A DNA stretch of 34,816 nt. Origin: Saccoglossus kowalevskii (lineage: Eukaryota > Hemichordata > Enteropneusta > Harrimaniidae). The position numbers and the translations under genes are program-made. Where the stretch lies: positions 431,129 to 465,944 of the forward strand of contig NW_003142306.1 in assembly GCF_000003605.2 (NCBI RefSeq), read 5' to 3'. Shown in pieces: positions 21,538 to 31,460 of the stretch; position 1 is the stretch's first letter, and each line of letters starts with the position of its first letter. The notes beneath the pieces are model-generated. The model searched no databases, was not told the origin of the DNA, and saw only the letters and a list, made by a program, of their open reading frames with translations.

Positions 21538-21823
21538 GTACCATGTATTTCTATGGGCTCTGCGGCGCTGCTGAGGAACGCGGAACGCAGAGCCGGTGAA
21601 AATTCGAGAAAACAGGAACTCCACTTTGAAATAATCCTGAACAATCAAATTTATATGCGTTACACACGCAGGGGTAATCTTGTTACACTGTTCAGGGAAG
21701 TCTCAACAACCATCTCAAAGTACCGTTTTCTGAGAGTTGTCAGCCTTTGTTTTCACCGTAATGGTTGCCATGCGGTGAAAATGCACGGATATCCACCTCC
21801 AAGAATAAGTATGGCCATGGTAC
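21538..21823 (+). mobile_element. Interspersed element A, copy 3 (full length)
   Basis: 286-bp copy with both ends intact: GTACCATG at 21538-21545 and CATGGTAC at 21816-21823, extendable to 9 bp (TGTACCATG/CATGGTACA). It retains the segment missing from copy 1 and lost a few bases in the GC-rich head (CTCTGCGGCGCTGCTGAGGA and AACGCAGAGCC). It is the best reference for the family in this window. Confidence 0.8.
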
Positions 21824-22025
21824 ATTCTTTTTCTCGGTATTGTAACTAAGTTACAGTAATAAGGTCAACATATCTCGATACTGCAATCTCTGATGATTGC
21901 ATTCAGGGGTCGACCATCATCTGATCGTCAACGTTACTATGAACTTTAGTCCTGCATTATGATCGTGCTTATCAAGTTGAGGGCGGAGTCGAACTACTAG
22001 CAAGTCCTCGCTGCTAGTACATGTA
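21824..22025. other. Short spacer with an 8-bp stem hairpin
   Basis: Contains TACTAGCA (21995-22002) and its complement TGCTAGTA (22012-22019) across a 9-nt loop. No gene seen. Confidence 0.4.
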
Positions 22026-22100
22026 ATCTATACTCTACTTCAATTATTCATACAAATTACGCAACAAGCATGAAATGCGGTGGTTGCAGCACCCAGGAGC
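22026..22100 (+). repeat. 75-bp direct repeat, left copy
   Basis: ATCTATACTCTACTTCAATT through ..TGCAGCACCCAGGAG is repeated at 22518-22592 with about three differences, in the same orientation and 492 bp away. The 417 bp between contains a C13 run (near 22127-22138) and no supported gene. It could be a local duplication or the terminal direct repeats of an unknown element. Confidence 0.85.
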
Positions 22101-22517
22101 CACACGCGTTTATTACGTGTATTTACCCCCCCCCCCCTTACATATGTAAATATACACGAAATTGATGCCAAAGCCCCATCGCGAATACATCGACCGCCCA
22201 GGAAAAAACAGATACAAAAACCCGTCAAGGGAGAAAAACATCTGGAAACCTGTACCCGACGCAATGTCAGATGTACCTAGGGGTAGACGTCGGGAGTCGT
22301 CCATGTTAAGAAAACTATACATTTATAAAAATAAAAAATACATCGTGAGTTGTTTGCAACTGAGACTGAATACAATAGAATACTCTTCTTACTATATACT
22401 CATGAGCACCTGGCTACTTAACCACTAACCAATCGGAGGGTGCAGTGGCACCTGGATAATTTACATACGAATAGATAGCAGTTATCTGCTAATCTACGAA
22501 ACGCAGATAATTTCTCA

Positions 22518-22592
22518 ATCTATACTCAACTTCAATTATTCATACAAATTACACAACAAGCATGAAATGCGGTGGTTGCAGTACCCAGGAGA
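22518..22592 (+). repeat. 75-bp direct repeat, right copy
   Basis: Second member of the pair described at 22026-22100. It differs by CTCAAC for CTCTAC, ACACAAC for ACGCAAC and GTACCC for GCACCC. Confidence 0.85.
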
Positions 22593-23012
22593 GCAAAAAA
22601 ATTAGTTATGGTTTCACAAAGCGGAATCCAGGGGCGAAGCTGTATTCGCGTCGTCTAACAAAATCCGAAGATACATAGCAATCATGATGTGCAACGGCTA
22701 GGTGGAGAGGCGACGCCCTCTGTCAGATTTGACTTGCACCTTTGTTTCCATCTGAGCCAACTGCCGGTGTACTTGATTAACGCATTACCGGCTCTAGACG
22801 CCAACATCACAGAGTGTCGCAGAAGTCATCCACTGGGTTGCTAAGTTCGGCCTTCCAATCCTGTATCTGAAAGACATCTAAAACTACACGATTTATACAA
22901 CAAAATTAACGCGACGGCGCAATAATATACTGACATTTAAACACGTATTGTCTACTTACATCGCACGCTGCTGTTGCACAAGAACGTCATCAGCGTCCAT
23001 AACGCAAGCAAC

Positions 23013-23460
23013 ACGCCGAAAGGCGAATATATACAGACATGGCGAAAGGCTAATATATACAGACATGCCGAAAGGCGAATATCTATACCGACATGCCGAA
23101 AGGTGAATATAAACAGACATGCCGAAAGGCGAATATCTATACCGACATGCCGAAGAGCGAATATATACTGACATGCCGAAAGTCGAATATCTATATAATA
23201 CCGACATGCCGAAAGGTGAATATAAACAGACATGCCGAAAGACGAATATATACAGACATGCCGAAAGGCGAATATCTATATAATACCGACATGCCGAAAG
23301 GTGAGTATATACAGACATGCCGAAAGGCGAATATATACAGACATGCCGATAGGCGAATATATATACCGACACGCCGAAAGGTGAATATGTATACCGACAT
23401 GCCGAAAACGAATATATATACTGACACGTCGAAAAGTGAATATGCCGAAAGGCTACATAC
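23013..23460 (+). repeat. Minisatellite of about 17 units (26-33 bp), core GACATGCCGAAAGGCGAATAT
   Basis: Tandem units each begin ATGCCGAAAGGCGAATAT and end ACAGAC, ACCGAC or ACTGAC. Unit lengths are mostly 26 or 28 bp, with two 33-bp units carrying CTATATAATACCGAC. Units 7-9 and 10-12 form an 85-bp higher-order repeat. Six units keep GCCGAAAGGC exactly and four have GCCGAAAGGT. The right end decays (ACGTCGAAAAGTG, then a last unit ending GGCTACATAC). Because the minus-strand unit has no stop codon in any frame, long open frames cross the array in several frames; this is a composition effect, not evidence of a protein. Confidence 0.95.
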
Positions 23461-25020
23461 CCTGTAAGAAGGTAAACAAGCATACAAAATAATGCGACAT
23501 AAATCATTCATAAGTTACAGCGTGCCGTAATTTTGCGGTATTGCACTGGGTATTTTCATCCTACCATATTATGAAATGCGAATTCCAAATATGGACCGTT
23601 ACGCTCGTAATCGTCCTCTAATTATAATGAGAAAACAAAACAGAGTTTGACCGTACCCCACACAATGATTAGAAGTTCGCTAAATCTGCTCTAAACTTGG
23701 GGGATTTGGGCATTTCCATGAAATATTCAAGGGAGGAAAAGATGTATAATAATGAGTTTATTACGAGGATACTGCAAAGTATGCACGAAGACAGTACAGC
23801 GAAGTATCGACCGACGCACAGCGGAGGGCGATGTGTCCGAGTAATGTCATATATAGTTGTATCTTTTGCTAGCTCGCGGACAATATATTCGCTAAATTGA
23901 ACAGATTATTCATTTCAGCTTGTCATATTTAGCTCATGATTTGCTCTCTTGTTGAGGTATGGCGCCCGCTAGTGGCAGTCTATACTACATACATCCAAAA
24001 TGGCGTTGAGGGCCATTGCTTGAACATACGGAAAAAAACAGGTAAAAAAACAGTACATTACGCTATCAAACGTGACGAAGCGGAAATAAAAGTCGAATTT
24101 ATTTCATAAGTTATACATCTTGTATTAGTACAAATTATCCCAGAGATTTGCCGGAACTTTGAGAATTGCTTTTCGTTTTCTGAAAATGTACAATTTTGGT
24201 TCACATTATGCAAATTCGCTCCATGCAATTTCTTTACAGTGATATTTAATTGTTTCTTTTTTGTAATAATAGGGGGTGGGGTACCTGGTACAGGTTAAAG
24301 GAAATAAAAAAAGGTATTCTACGTTTTTACAGAAAATAAAATGAAAGTTCCATTTATAGTAAAAAATAGTTTTTACGCTTCACAGATAATGTAAATTCCT
24401 AATTATATTTTACATTTTTATAATATATTTGATAATTTGTGTTTAAAAATTAAAATTGTAAAAATTTACGACTTTGACCATGGAGCTTTACTTCTACTTC
24501 TAATGATATATACCGTAGTTACTTGTGACTGTTAGCAAACTCGACAATTACTCGACTACCTATAAACCCCATGTACATTGGAAGCGAAAACTGAAATAGC
24601 CGAGGGAGTGTGTGCGTATGCCCGGGGTGTGTCTGGCGATGGCTGTGGCTTTGTCAATAAAATCGTTATTGACGAAGCAGTTACCCGCCCTAACTGCTAT
24701 TATGATGTCTCAATTACACCCATTTCAAATTATGTTCGCATAGGCTACCGTGCAACCCCCTTGCTTTGTGGTTTAAACTATACTCTAATAGGGTATGGAG
24801 TCTGAGTTAAAATTAATTATTTCGCAATTTGTTTGCCTGGCAGGCGTCCAGGTGCATTTACTAGTATATTTCTGAATATTTGCCATTTCTTTATTTCGCT
24901 GAATTTCAACTTGTTTTGTGCAGAGTACAATGAACTGAGATAAACTCCCTTCATCAAAGGGTTTTTATCACCCTTTTGTTAAGTGGCGGTCTAAAGTAAA
25001 CAACAGTTGCCTAGTAACAG
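23461..25020. other. Intergenic sequence between minisatellite and second gene
   Basis: No gene supported. A CTCF-like motif (23961-23975) is followed by a YY1-like AAAATGGCG at 23998-24006. A short hairpin AAAGGGT..ACCCTTT lies near 24956-24978. The remainder is AT-rich. Confidence 0.45.
23961..23975 (-). promoter_or_regulatory. CTCF-like motif (minus strand)
   Basis: On the minus strand CCACTAGCGGGCGCC matches the core CTCF pattern at 14 of 15 positions. It faces the plus-strand motif at 12159-12173, so the two point toward each other around the TRIM-NHL gene. A YY1-like AAAATGGCG lies about 22 bp away. Confidence 0.45.
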
Positions 25021-25029
25021 AGTGGCATC

Positions 25030-25335
25030 ATCGACGTCACCGCCATGATATGTAAATTAGCAATCCTGTCATTGACGCGGGTCAGCTTTTTTTTCTTATC
25101 GCTATCGGTGATTGGTTCGCTGAAATGAGAGGTTTATTTTCAATACTTGTTCCATCAAATGTCTAGAACATGCCAAAATGCGAAAACATATCTTAATAAA
25201 CTTTGGGTTTCAGAACAACATTATGAATGGCAATACTTCACGAGAATATTTGTGTTATATATCACTGATATAATATTTGTCGCGGACCAATCAGAGAGCT
25301 CGTTATAAAGGGCATCTGAAGGTTGACGGAAAGGA
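25030..25335 (+). promoter_or_regulatory. Core promoter of the cysteine-rich secreted gene (CCAAT and TATA boxes)
   Basis: CCAATCAG (25287-25294) is followed 13 bp later by TATAAAGG (25304-25311), which would place transcription start near 25335. Upstream are a CRE-like CGACGTCACC near 25032-25041, a CGCCATGAT segment resembling a YY1 site, and ATATGTAAATTA resembling an octamer site. The arrangement lies about 330 bp before the signal-peptide ATG on the same strand. Core motifs are seen directly; use is inferred. Confidence 0.55.
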
Positions 25336-25525
25336 AAGTTGTGAAACTCAAGACGTACTGTGTAAACTGAATCGACGCACACGGCGGTTAAACGCTGCGG
25401 TTTTTTGACATTTCTGCTGTGCCGACCGAAATCACAAACACTGGGATTATAAGCAGCCAAGGGAAAGTAATTGCAGTATCTCTTGCCATTGAAAAACCGC
25501 TAAAAACATCAGAACGACTTGACGG

Positions 25526-25570
25526 ATGATCGCATCGACAAGTGGATGCCGTTCAAAGAGGACCATGTAA
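25526..25570 (+). promoter_or_regulatory. Upstream open reading frame ending in a Met-stop pair
   Basis: In the presumed 5' leader of the signal-peptide exon an ATG at 25526 opens a 14-codon frame whose last codon is itself ATG, directly followed by TAA (25565-25570). It ends 61 bp before the main ATG at 25632. Such short uORFs can reduce downstream translation while allowing reinitiation; that effect is inferred. Confidence 0.4.
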
Positions 25571-25631
25571 CGAAGAATTTATCCGCTTTGTAACTCGCCG
25601 TCCATATTTATTTATATAAATAGTTAGGAAA

Positions 25632-25716
25632 ATGATTGGAAATTTTCCCTCCGTATCCCATATTTACATAGGAAAGTCTATTTTTGCTATATTTACATTG
25701 CTTCTGCTGGTTTCAG
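25632..25716 (+). CDS. Exon 1 of a secreted or membrane cysteine-rich protein: signal peptide
   Basis: ATG at 25632 encodes 28 residues plus one base. A short N-region with a lysine (..YIGK) is followed by a hydrophobic core SIFAIFTLLLLVSG, an evident signal peptide with likely cleavage near the VSG end or just inside exon 2. The exon ends GTTTCAG|GTAAGT, an excellent donor (GT at 25717). Phase 1 is the usual phase for introns following signal-peptide exons. The exon joins in frame to 30691-30787, giving ..LVSGDAVNGQCDSSNC. No in-frame ATG lies closer to the core. The product should enter the endoplasmic reticulum. The exon is too short to be seen as a long open frame; support comes from signal peptide, donor, promoter and phase match together. 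Confidence 0.65.
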
Positions 25717-27857
25717 GTAAGTTACTCATTTTAAATTCAATGGCGATTCATTTCCTTTCTGTTTCCCATTAGTGTCCTTCAAAACGTTATGAAAACATAG
25801 CCACATTTAAGAACTCGTGTCGAGTCAACTAGTTTTGATATTTTTGTGACTTTTTTTAACGAACACAAACATCCCTCACTAAACTCACCAACGCTAAAGA
25901 TTAAGTAATTAATCGTCGTAAAAAGTATTGTTCCATTTGACGATTCGGATTTTTTGTAATTCTTTTGGAACCACACAATTGCGCTTCAAAATAATAAAAT
26001 ACAGTCGTTTCTAAAATCGATTTAGTTTTGATTTTGTGTTGACGATCACAATAACTTTGACGGATTACCACCGTTTGATGATATAACCTTACGCCAGTTT
26101 TGTATGTACGCCGGTAGTACATTCAATTTTGCAATTCAAACAGGTGGCCTATGTAGGTATTCAGTTTTGGAAAAATAATTATCATAATTCTTGGCAGCTT
26201 TTGTTTGTTTATCTGGGTAAGTTATCAGTTTAAAAAAAAATAAAATAAATTGTGAAATGTGGACCTTTTGCCTGTGCAATGGTATTGATTTAATAGGCAT
26301 TCATTACATAATAGAACAGAATACATGGTCTTGCTATACCGTATTTGTACTATTAGTATTCAAATCACCTGTCCTATAAAGTAGGCTACCCTAATGATAT
26401 CAAAAATTGAATTAAATCAATTTTTCTGTACTACCAGCATTAGACAGGAACCCTCTGTTTTGGACATTAAGACCTCTATTTGCATACACTTTTATTTCTC
26501 CTGTACTTTTTAATCTTTGACTTGCATGGGAAAAGTTGGTTGAGTTTGATCAATGATGTACATACATTTTGGGCTTTTCAATGCAGCACCTCTGGAAATT
26601 GTATTGTAATATTATCTTTAATTCTAATATTACGGAGTTAGTTCAACATTATCTAATCAGCAAGCTCAACATTTCGAATAAGTAGGTGGTCACAGTTGTT
26701 ATGTCATATGAAGGCATGTGCACGAAAAATTGGGCAATTTTGAGCTCTTGAGAAAATGGCTATTAAAGCGTGGTGGTCGTCGCGCAGCATGTGTTCGAAT
26801 TTTATGTAAATAAACAATGTAGTTTACATGCGTTGTATGCATCGCTATGAGTCCCATATTGAACAGGAGGCGACACAACAACTGCCGCCTTTTAAATATT
26901 TGGATTTAAGTGAAAGCTGTTGATCGGTAATTAAAAATTGTTATAAATATGCTTTTAAACTAAAACAGCTTTCTGCCTTCCACTGTAATCAATAACATTT
27001 ATTTGTGCCTTTCATTTTATAAGCAGGATTAAGTAAAAAAGTCTAATCATTGACACTCATCTTAGATAGATTTTTTTTCCATAGATGAAATGACTGGATC
27101 GATTCAGTCTTTGGAAATTTAGACAGACCATTTACTGCACAGTCAATAACATTGTATTTGCTTTTCTTTTTATAAGTCTTGAGTGAAAATGTAAGACTAG
27201 ATATTCATACTTCGTTCTGTATTGAAAATCCAATAACGGATCATGTGTATTTAAACCTTTCAGGATTTTTTTTTAAATCGGAAATTGTTATTCATAGCTG
27301 TATAGTGAGTGTACAGCAAAGAATATTAAGTTACAGTTGGTAGAAATGAAAAGTCTGTTGCATAATAGTGAATGATTGTGAAGGAAATTGATATGATGTA
27401 TTGAACTGTGCCACAAGAGTAGACTTTTAATTAGCTATTAGGCCTACTAAAAAAATAAGAACGGTTTTCCTACCTACAAGTAGCATTTAGTGTCTACCCA
27501 AAACTATTTTTGGTCAAACATGGAAAAAACGCTACAAAATCAAACAAGGTTTCAATGAGATGAAACTGATTTTATTATCCAGAATTTTGACTGCATGAGT
27601 AATCAGCAAGCTAGTGATGATGACAAAAATTTGTAAAAACAAATTTGAAAGCTGACCTACCCTACCCTTTTTGAAGTGCATTTATCGTTTTGACACTAAA
27701 ATATAACATTTCACAGTGCATTAGTGAGTTTGGGAATTTTTCTCAAAAAAATAGAAATGTTCCAAAATTTAACTAAAAGTTTGTCACATTAATTAATTAT
27801 TTATAATTATAATTATAATTATTTCAAAATCACAATTGGTAACAATTCTAAGTATCA

Positions 27858-28004
27858 TATTTGCTCTATCAGAAGCACATCTTTAATAGAAGTTCACATA
27901 ACTCAAAATTGTATTTATGCTATGCTGACTCAATAATGTACAACTTATTTTGACAACAGACACACCTCTGTCATTTAGGTAATGCACTACTAATAGAGCA
28001 AATA
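27858..28004. mobile_element. Small inverted-repeat (MITE-like) element in intron 1
   Basis: TATTTGCTCTAT at 27858-27869 is matched by its exact complement at 27993-28004. The arms extend inward to about 23 bp with a few mismatches (..AGAAGCACAT against ..AGTAGTGCAT). The 147-bp span has no coding sequence. No target duplication is obvious, so element status is tentative. Confidence 0.45.
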
Positions 28005-28271
28005 CTGTATTACAACTTCATATCGATTAATTTTTATTGTAGCAGACACTTAATAAATTAATTCATCCAGTATATTGAAAATATGGAAATGTCCCCAAAA
28101 ATGTATTATTCTGGGTCAGACTGTCTACTGTCAAGTCAATCTGGTAGAATAAAATATGTCTTGACTTGTGATATAAAGTCATTTTTAGGCCTAACTTAAA
28201 CAAATTAGGTGTGCAGGCAGGGATTTTTATTTTATTTTATTATTTTTTTTTTTCGAATTAATTGTAGTCTT

Positions 28272-28723
28272 AGGTTTTTGTGAGAACATAATCTTGATTT
28301 AACCAATTCCATAGACTAAAAAAAAATGTTTTTTCAGATCTTTGATTTAACTACAGGGGTAAAAAAAATGACATCTACGTTAGCTTTCAGAATATATTTC
28401 TTTAATTAATACAATCGCAAAGGCAAGTAATTCACTACATGTAAGGAAGTAATTGAAATGAAAAAAATACAACATTGGTGGAATGATCATATTTAGATCA
28501 GGTTTTTGTGAGAACATAATCTTGATTTAACCAATTCCATAGACTAAAAAAAAATGTTTTTTCAGATCTTTGATTTAACTACAGAGGTAAAAAAAATGAC
28601 ATCTAAGTTAGTTTTCAGAATATATTTCTTTAATTAATACAATCGCAAAGGCAAGTAATTCACTACATGTAAGGAAGTAATTGAAATAAAAAAAATACAA
28701 CATTGGTGGAATGATCATATTTA
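28272..28723 (+). repeat. Recent 228-bp tandem duplication
   Basis: Copy 1 (28272-28499) and copy 2 (28500-28723) start AGGTTTTTGTGAGAACATAA. They differ by only about four substitutions (for example ACAGGGG/ACAGAGG, TACGTTAGC/TAAGTTAGT, GAAATGA/GAAATAA). Copy 2 stops where TTTAGATC in copy 1 becomes TTTATTTA. The roughly 98% identity indicates a young duplication, or an assembly artefact of two alleles. Confidence 0.95.
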
Positions 28724-30690
28724 TTTATTGAGTACATTTATTGATTTGAACAATTTAGAACCCCACCCCTTTATCTCAATTCAGCTGGATGTCATATTTT
28801 GAGATGTTTATTTGGGTGGGATGGTTCAGGTCAATTTATAGGTGCTATTATCAAATAACAACACATTCTGGGTGTACTTCTGTTATTTAGTACATGTCTG
28901 AGTTGGCCTAAATATATTTTTAAAAGCAAATGGCTTTAGTAAGGGAAGTGCATTTCCTATTAGCTTCTATCAAGTTAAATGCTTTGAAAATGGAATGTTG
29001 CATTTCTATGTGGATGTTAAATTTTCTCCTTTAATAAGCATTGAAAATAAGTATAACTTGCATACAGATTGGCTTGATCTTCAGTAATTTTAAGGCACCC
29101 TATTTAAAGGTGAACATTGTCTTGTGAAGGAAATATTTTGAAGGAAACACTTCATTCAGGTTGTATCCAGGCAACTGACAATGTTTGTTCACATCTTATT
29201 TAACTCAAAATAATTAGGATAATCTGTTTTTAATTGCAGAAAAATATTTTGCAGGGTAATTTTTTTCCTGTCATATTTCAACCTTTTCTAATGTTAGTCA
29301 AGTACATCATGGGCCCAGGGAACAGAAAATGATATATCAGAAAATATTGAGAATTCATAACAATTTTATTAGTATGTAGTCATAAATAATATGTAATTTT
29401 ATATTAGACCAAAACTGAAAAATATGGTATCTAGGTTACACAGAACTGATTAAATTCTGCATTTACACCATATTTTTGCTTAAATCTGCACAGGTTCACT
29501 ATTCTTAATTCTCTGGATTTTATATTTAAATGTTTTACTGTGGATGAATCTGTTATTGTTAGAAATATGTATTTAACATCTTGAATTTTAATCCTTATTT
29601 GGATGGACATTTGGCGGTGGAGAGAAAAAATAAAAACCAAAACGTTTAACGCCTGATCATTAATCAAGTTCAAAATGAATGAGATGGCAGAAGAAAATAT
29701 ATCTTGGATTTTGATATATTTTATGAAAATTTATAAATGTAATGTAACATATAAATTTATAAAAATATAGCTTTCAAAATGAAAAAAAAATTTCTTGCAG
29801 ATCAATATTGACTTATTTTTTGGCACAAAGGGATTTTCTTATACATGTATTAGCCTCACAATAAGTAAGCCATTTTGCCAAATATCTCGTGTGGTATATT
29901 TGTGTACAATGAAATACACAAACCACTGGATGGAATGCAGGTTATTATTTTACGTGTTCATGTTGATTTAAGTTAGAGAATTTTACTTTCCAGCAAAAAC
30001 AACAAAATTAAAATCTGCAAATAATTAACCAAGGCTGAAATTTACAGTAGTCCAAGGCACACAGACTAGGGCCACCATTTTCCAAAACTAGTAGCTAGAC
30101 AATCTCACCCAAATTTTGTTGCACTTTTTTTTTCTTTTTTCTTATATTTTATTTTATTTTTAAGTTAACCACATATATGAATACATAAAATTATCCCATC
30201 AAAAAAGTACAATTTCTACACAAAAGTCCATGGTAATGAAATATTTATAAGAATACGAATATAAAGTAAAGAGAAAAGAAAAGAAGGTGGGGGGGGTATG
30301 TCAACATCACAACATATTGAATGATTTCTGCACTTATTTTTTATACTCTTATATATATTTCTGGAAATTTAGAGTCAACATACAAAATTTGAGTCAATTA
30401 TCAATTTTTACTCAAACAATTTGACTATTTTTGTCCTATAAGGGAATATTTTGTGATGAAAAGAGAGAACTGGTGGTGAAAAGGCTAAGCCAAATGATGT
30501 TTATTTATTTCTATTGACATTTTTTTGCATGGGTGTCAGTACCTACTGATGGACTACCCAATATGACTATATGGGAATTCCTGTTCTCAAAATGGTAACC
30601 CAGCAGATTTCTAACACAATGTGTTAATTTCAAGCCCTGATTTAATAAATTTAAGGCACCTATGACAATTGTTGTTTTCACTCTCTTTAG

Positions 30691-30787
30691 ATGCAGTTAA
30701 TGGCCAGTGTGATTCTTCCAATTGTACTGCTGGTCAGTATTGGGATAGCAATACTGTAGCCTGTATGGAATGTGATCCTGGATTCTT
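30691..30787 (+). CDS. Exon 2: cysteine-rich ephrin-receptor-like (GCC2/GCC3-type) segment
   Basis: A good acceptor (CTCTCTTTAG, ending 30690) and donor (CTT|GTAAGT, GT at 30788) bracket 97 bp that are open in the phase set by exon 1. The translation has CDSSNCTAGQYWDSNTVAC followed by MECDPGF. The spacing C-x4-C-x3-G-x-Y/W-x8-C-x2-C-x2-G-F/Y is that of GCC2/GCC3 (ephrin-receptor-like) repeats found in large secreted or type I membrane proteins. A TNFR- or EGF-like cysteine module is the alternative. The exon ends in phase 2, so the protein continues. With the signal peptide it forms the N-terminus of an extracellular protein whose remainder is beyond the window. Confidence 0.7.
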
Positions 30788-30879
30788 GTAAGTACCATCC
30801 CTATTTTTAATTGGTATCTTCTTATATGTATTTATATTAGGCCTTATCATTCATAATTCATTTTTAGTCTTTGTTCCGC

Positions 30880-31460
30880 CAAAGTCCGAAGAATGGGAAC
30901 TTATGTTTTGACCTTTGTGTATCCATGTGCGTCTTCACCTGTATTTCAGAACCGATTACATTCATACTTCATTCATCCATCATGCATCTTGGGATGAATG
31001 TGCACATACATTGGTTTTGCGGTCTGATTCAAAATGGCCGAACGGTGGTCATTTTTGTGCTTATTAATCAAATCAAACATTTCTGCCATTATGGAACTGG
31101 ATCTCAGTTATGTATGAAACAATTTTGTTCAGGCTTTGTATATACATTATTGGAAATCATATTGTATTTCAGATCGGATTCAGAATGGCTGATCAGTGGC
31201 CATTTTGTTTTAACGAATCCTGTTCTGGAGCTAAATCAATGACATTCTCTGACCGATTATGTTCAAACTTTTAATATACATCATATGCATATTTATTCAT
31301 TTAGTGATCCGATTCTATTAAGTGGTCGATTTAAAATTGTTTTAATGTTAAAAATTCATCAAATCCAGCATTTCTGGATTAAGATCTTGGTCATGCATAG
31401 ACAGATTTTGTTAAAACCTAGTATGTACATTATTTGTTAATAAAACTATGGTTTAACTAC
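30880..31460 (+). repeat. Degenerate tandem repeat, unit about 150 bp, 3-4 copies
   Basis: Related blocks recur. One is ACCGATTACATTCATACTTC (30951) / TTTTGTTCAGGCTTTGTATA (31122) / ACCGATTATGTTCAAACTTT (31252) / CAGATTTTGTTAAAACCTAG (31401). A second is GATTCAAAATGGCCGAACGG (31025) / GATTCAGAATGGCTGATCAG (31178) / weak ATTTAAAATTG (31329). A third is ATCAAATC..CATTTCTG near 31067 and 31358. Spacing is 130-175 bp. This looks like an old satellite or a multi-unit repeat element; it also creates an open frame of about 120 codons that is not a gene. Confidence 0.55.

Larger units (their letters stand above)
25717..30690 (+). other. Intron 1 (about 5 kb) of the cysteine-rich gene
   Basis: Bounded by GTAAGT at 25717 and a pyrimidine-rich CACTCTCTTTAG at 30679-30690. 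Strongly AT-rich with many poly-T and poly-A runs and no coding region recognised. It contains a hairpin element (27858-28004), a 228-bp tandem duplication (28272-28723) and a T-rich stretch around 30125-30165. Confidence 0.55.

Noticed and set aside
21478-21849. Plus-strand open frame shared by the three GTACC elements (..TRRGNLVTLF..FHRDGCHAVK..)
   Set aside because: Differences between copies are mostly amino-acid changing (about ten replacements against three silent between copies 2 and 3), and none has start or splice context. The frame is a by-product of the repeat.
22860-23005. Minus-strand mini-gene: MDADDVLVQQQRA exon with a GTAAGT donor followed by an acceptor at TTTCAG near 22870
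   Set aside because: Splicing as predicted gives only about 38 residues and then a stop. The attractive downstream reading (IQDWKAELSNPVDDFC) is out of phase with the first exon, and no alternative acceptor fixes it.
23013-23460. CRISPR-like array (repeats with short variable spacers)
   Set aside because: Units are directly tandem, the variable parts are 5-15 nt and related to one another, and the genome is eukaryotic.
22956-23507. 183-codon minus-strand open frame through the minisatellite (repeated SPFGMSVYI-like peptide)
   Set aside because: The repeat unit has no stop codon on the minus strand in any of three frames, and unit lengths (26, 28, 33) shift the frame, so long open frames are automatic. 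No other coding sign exists.
24578-24805. 75-codon plus-strand open frame upstream of the second gene
   Set aside because: Begins without an ATG in good context and shows no domain or splice signals.
30871-31242. 123-codon plus-strand open frame
   Set aside because: Lies within the degenerate ~150-bp tandem repeat, has no domain, and the flanking acceptor at 30947 leads to a stop without a donor.
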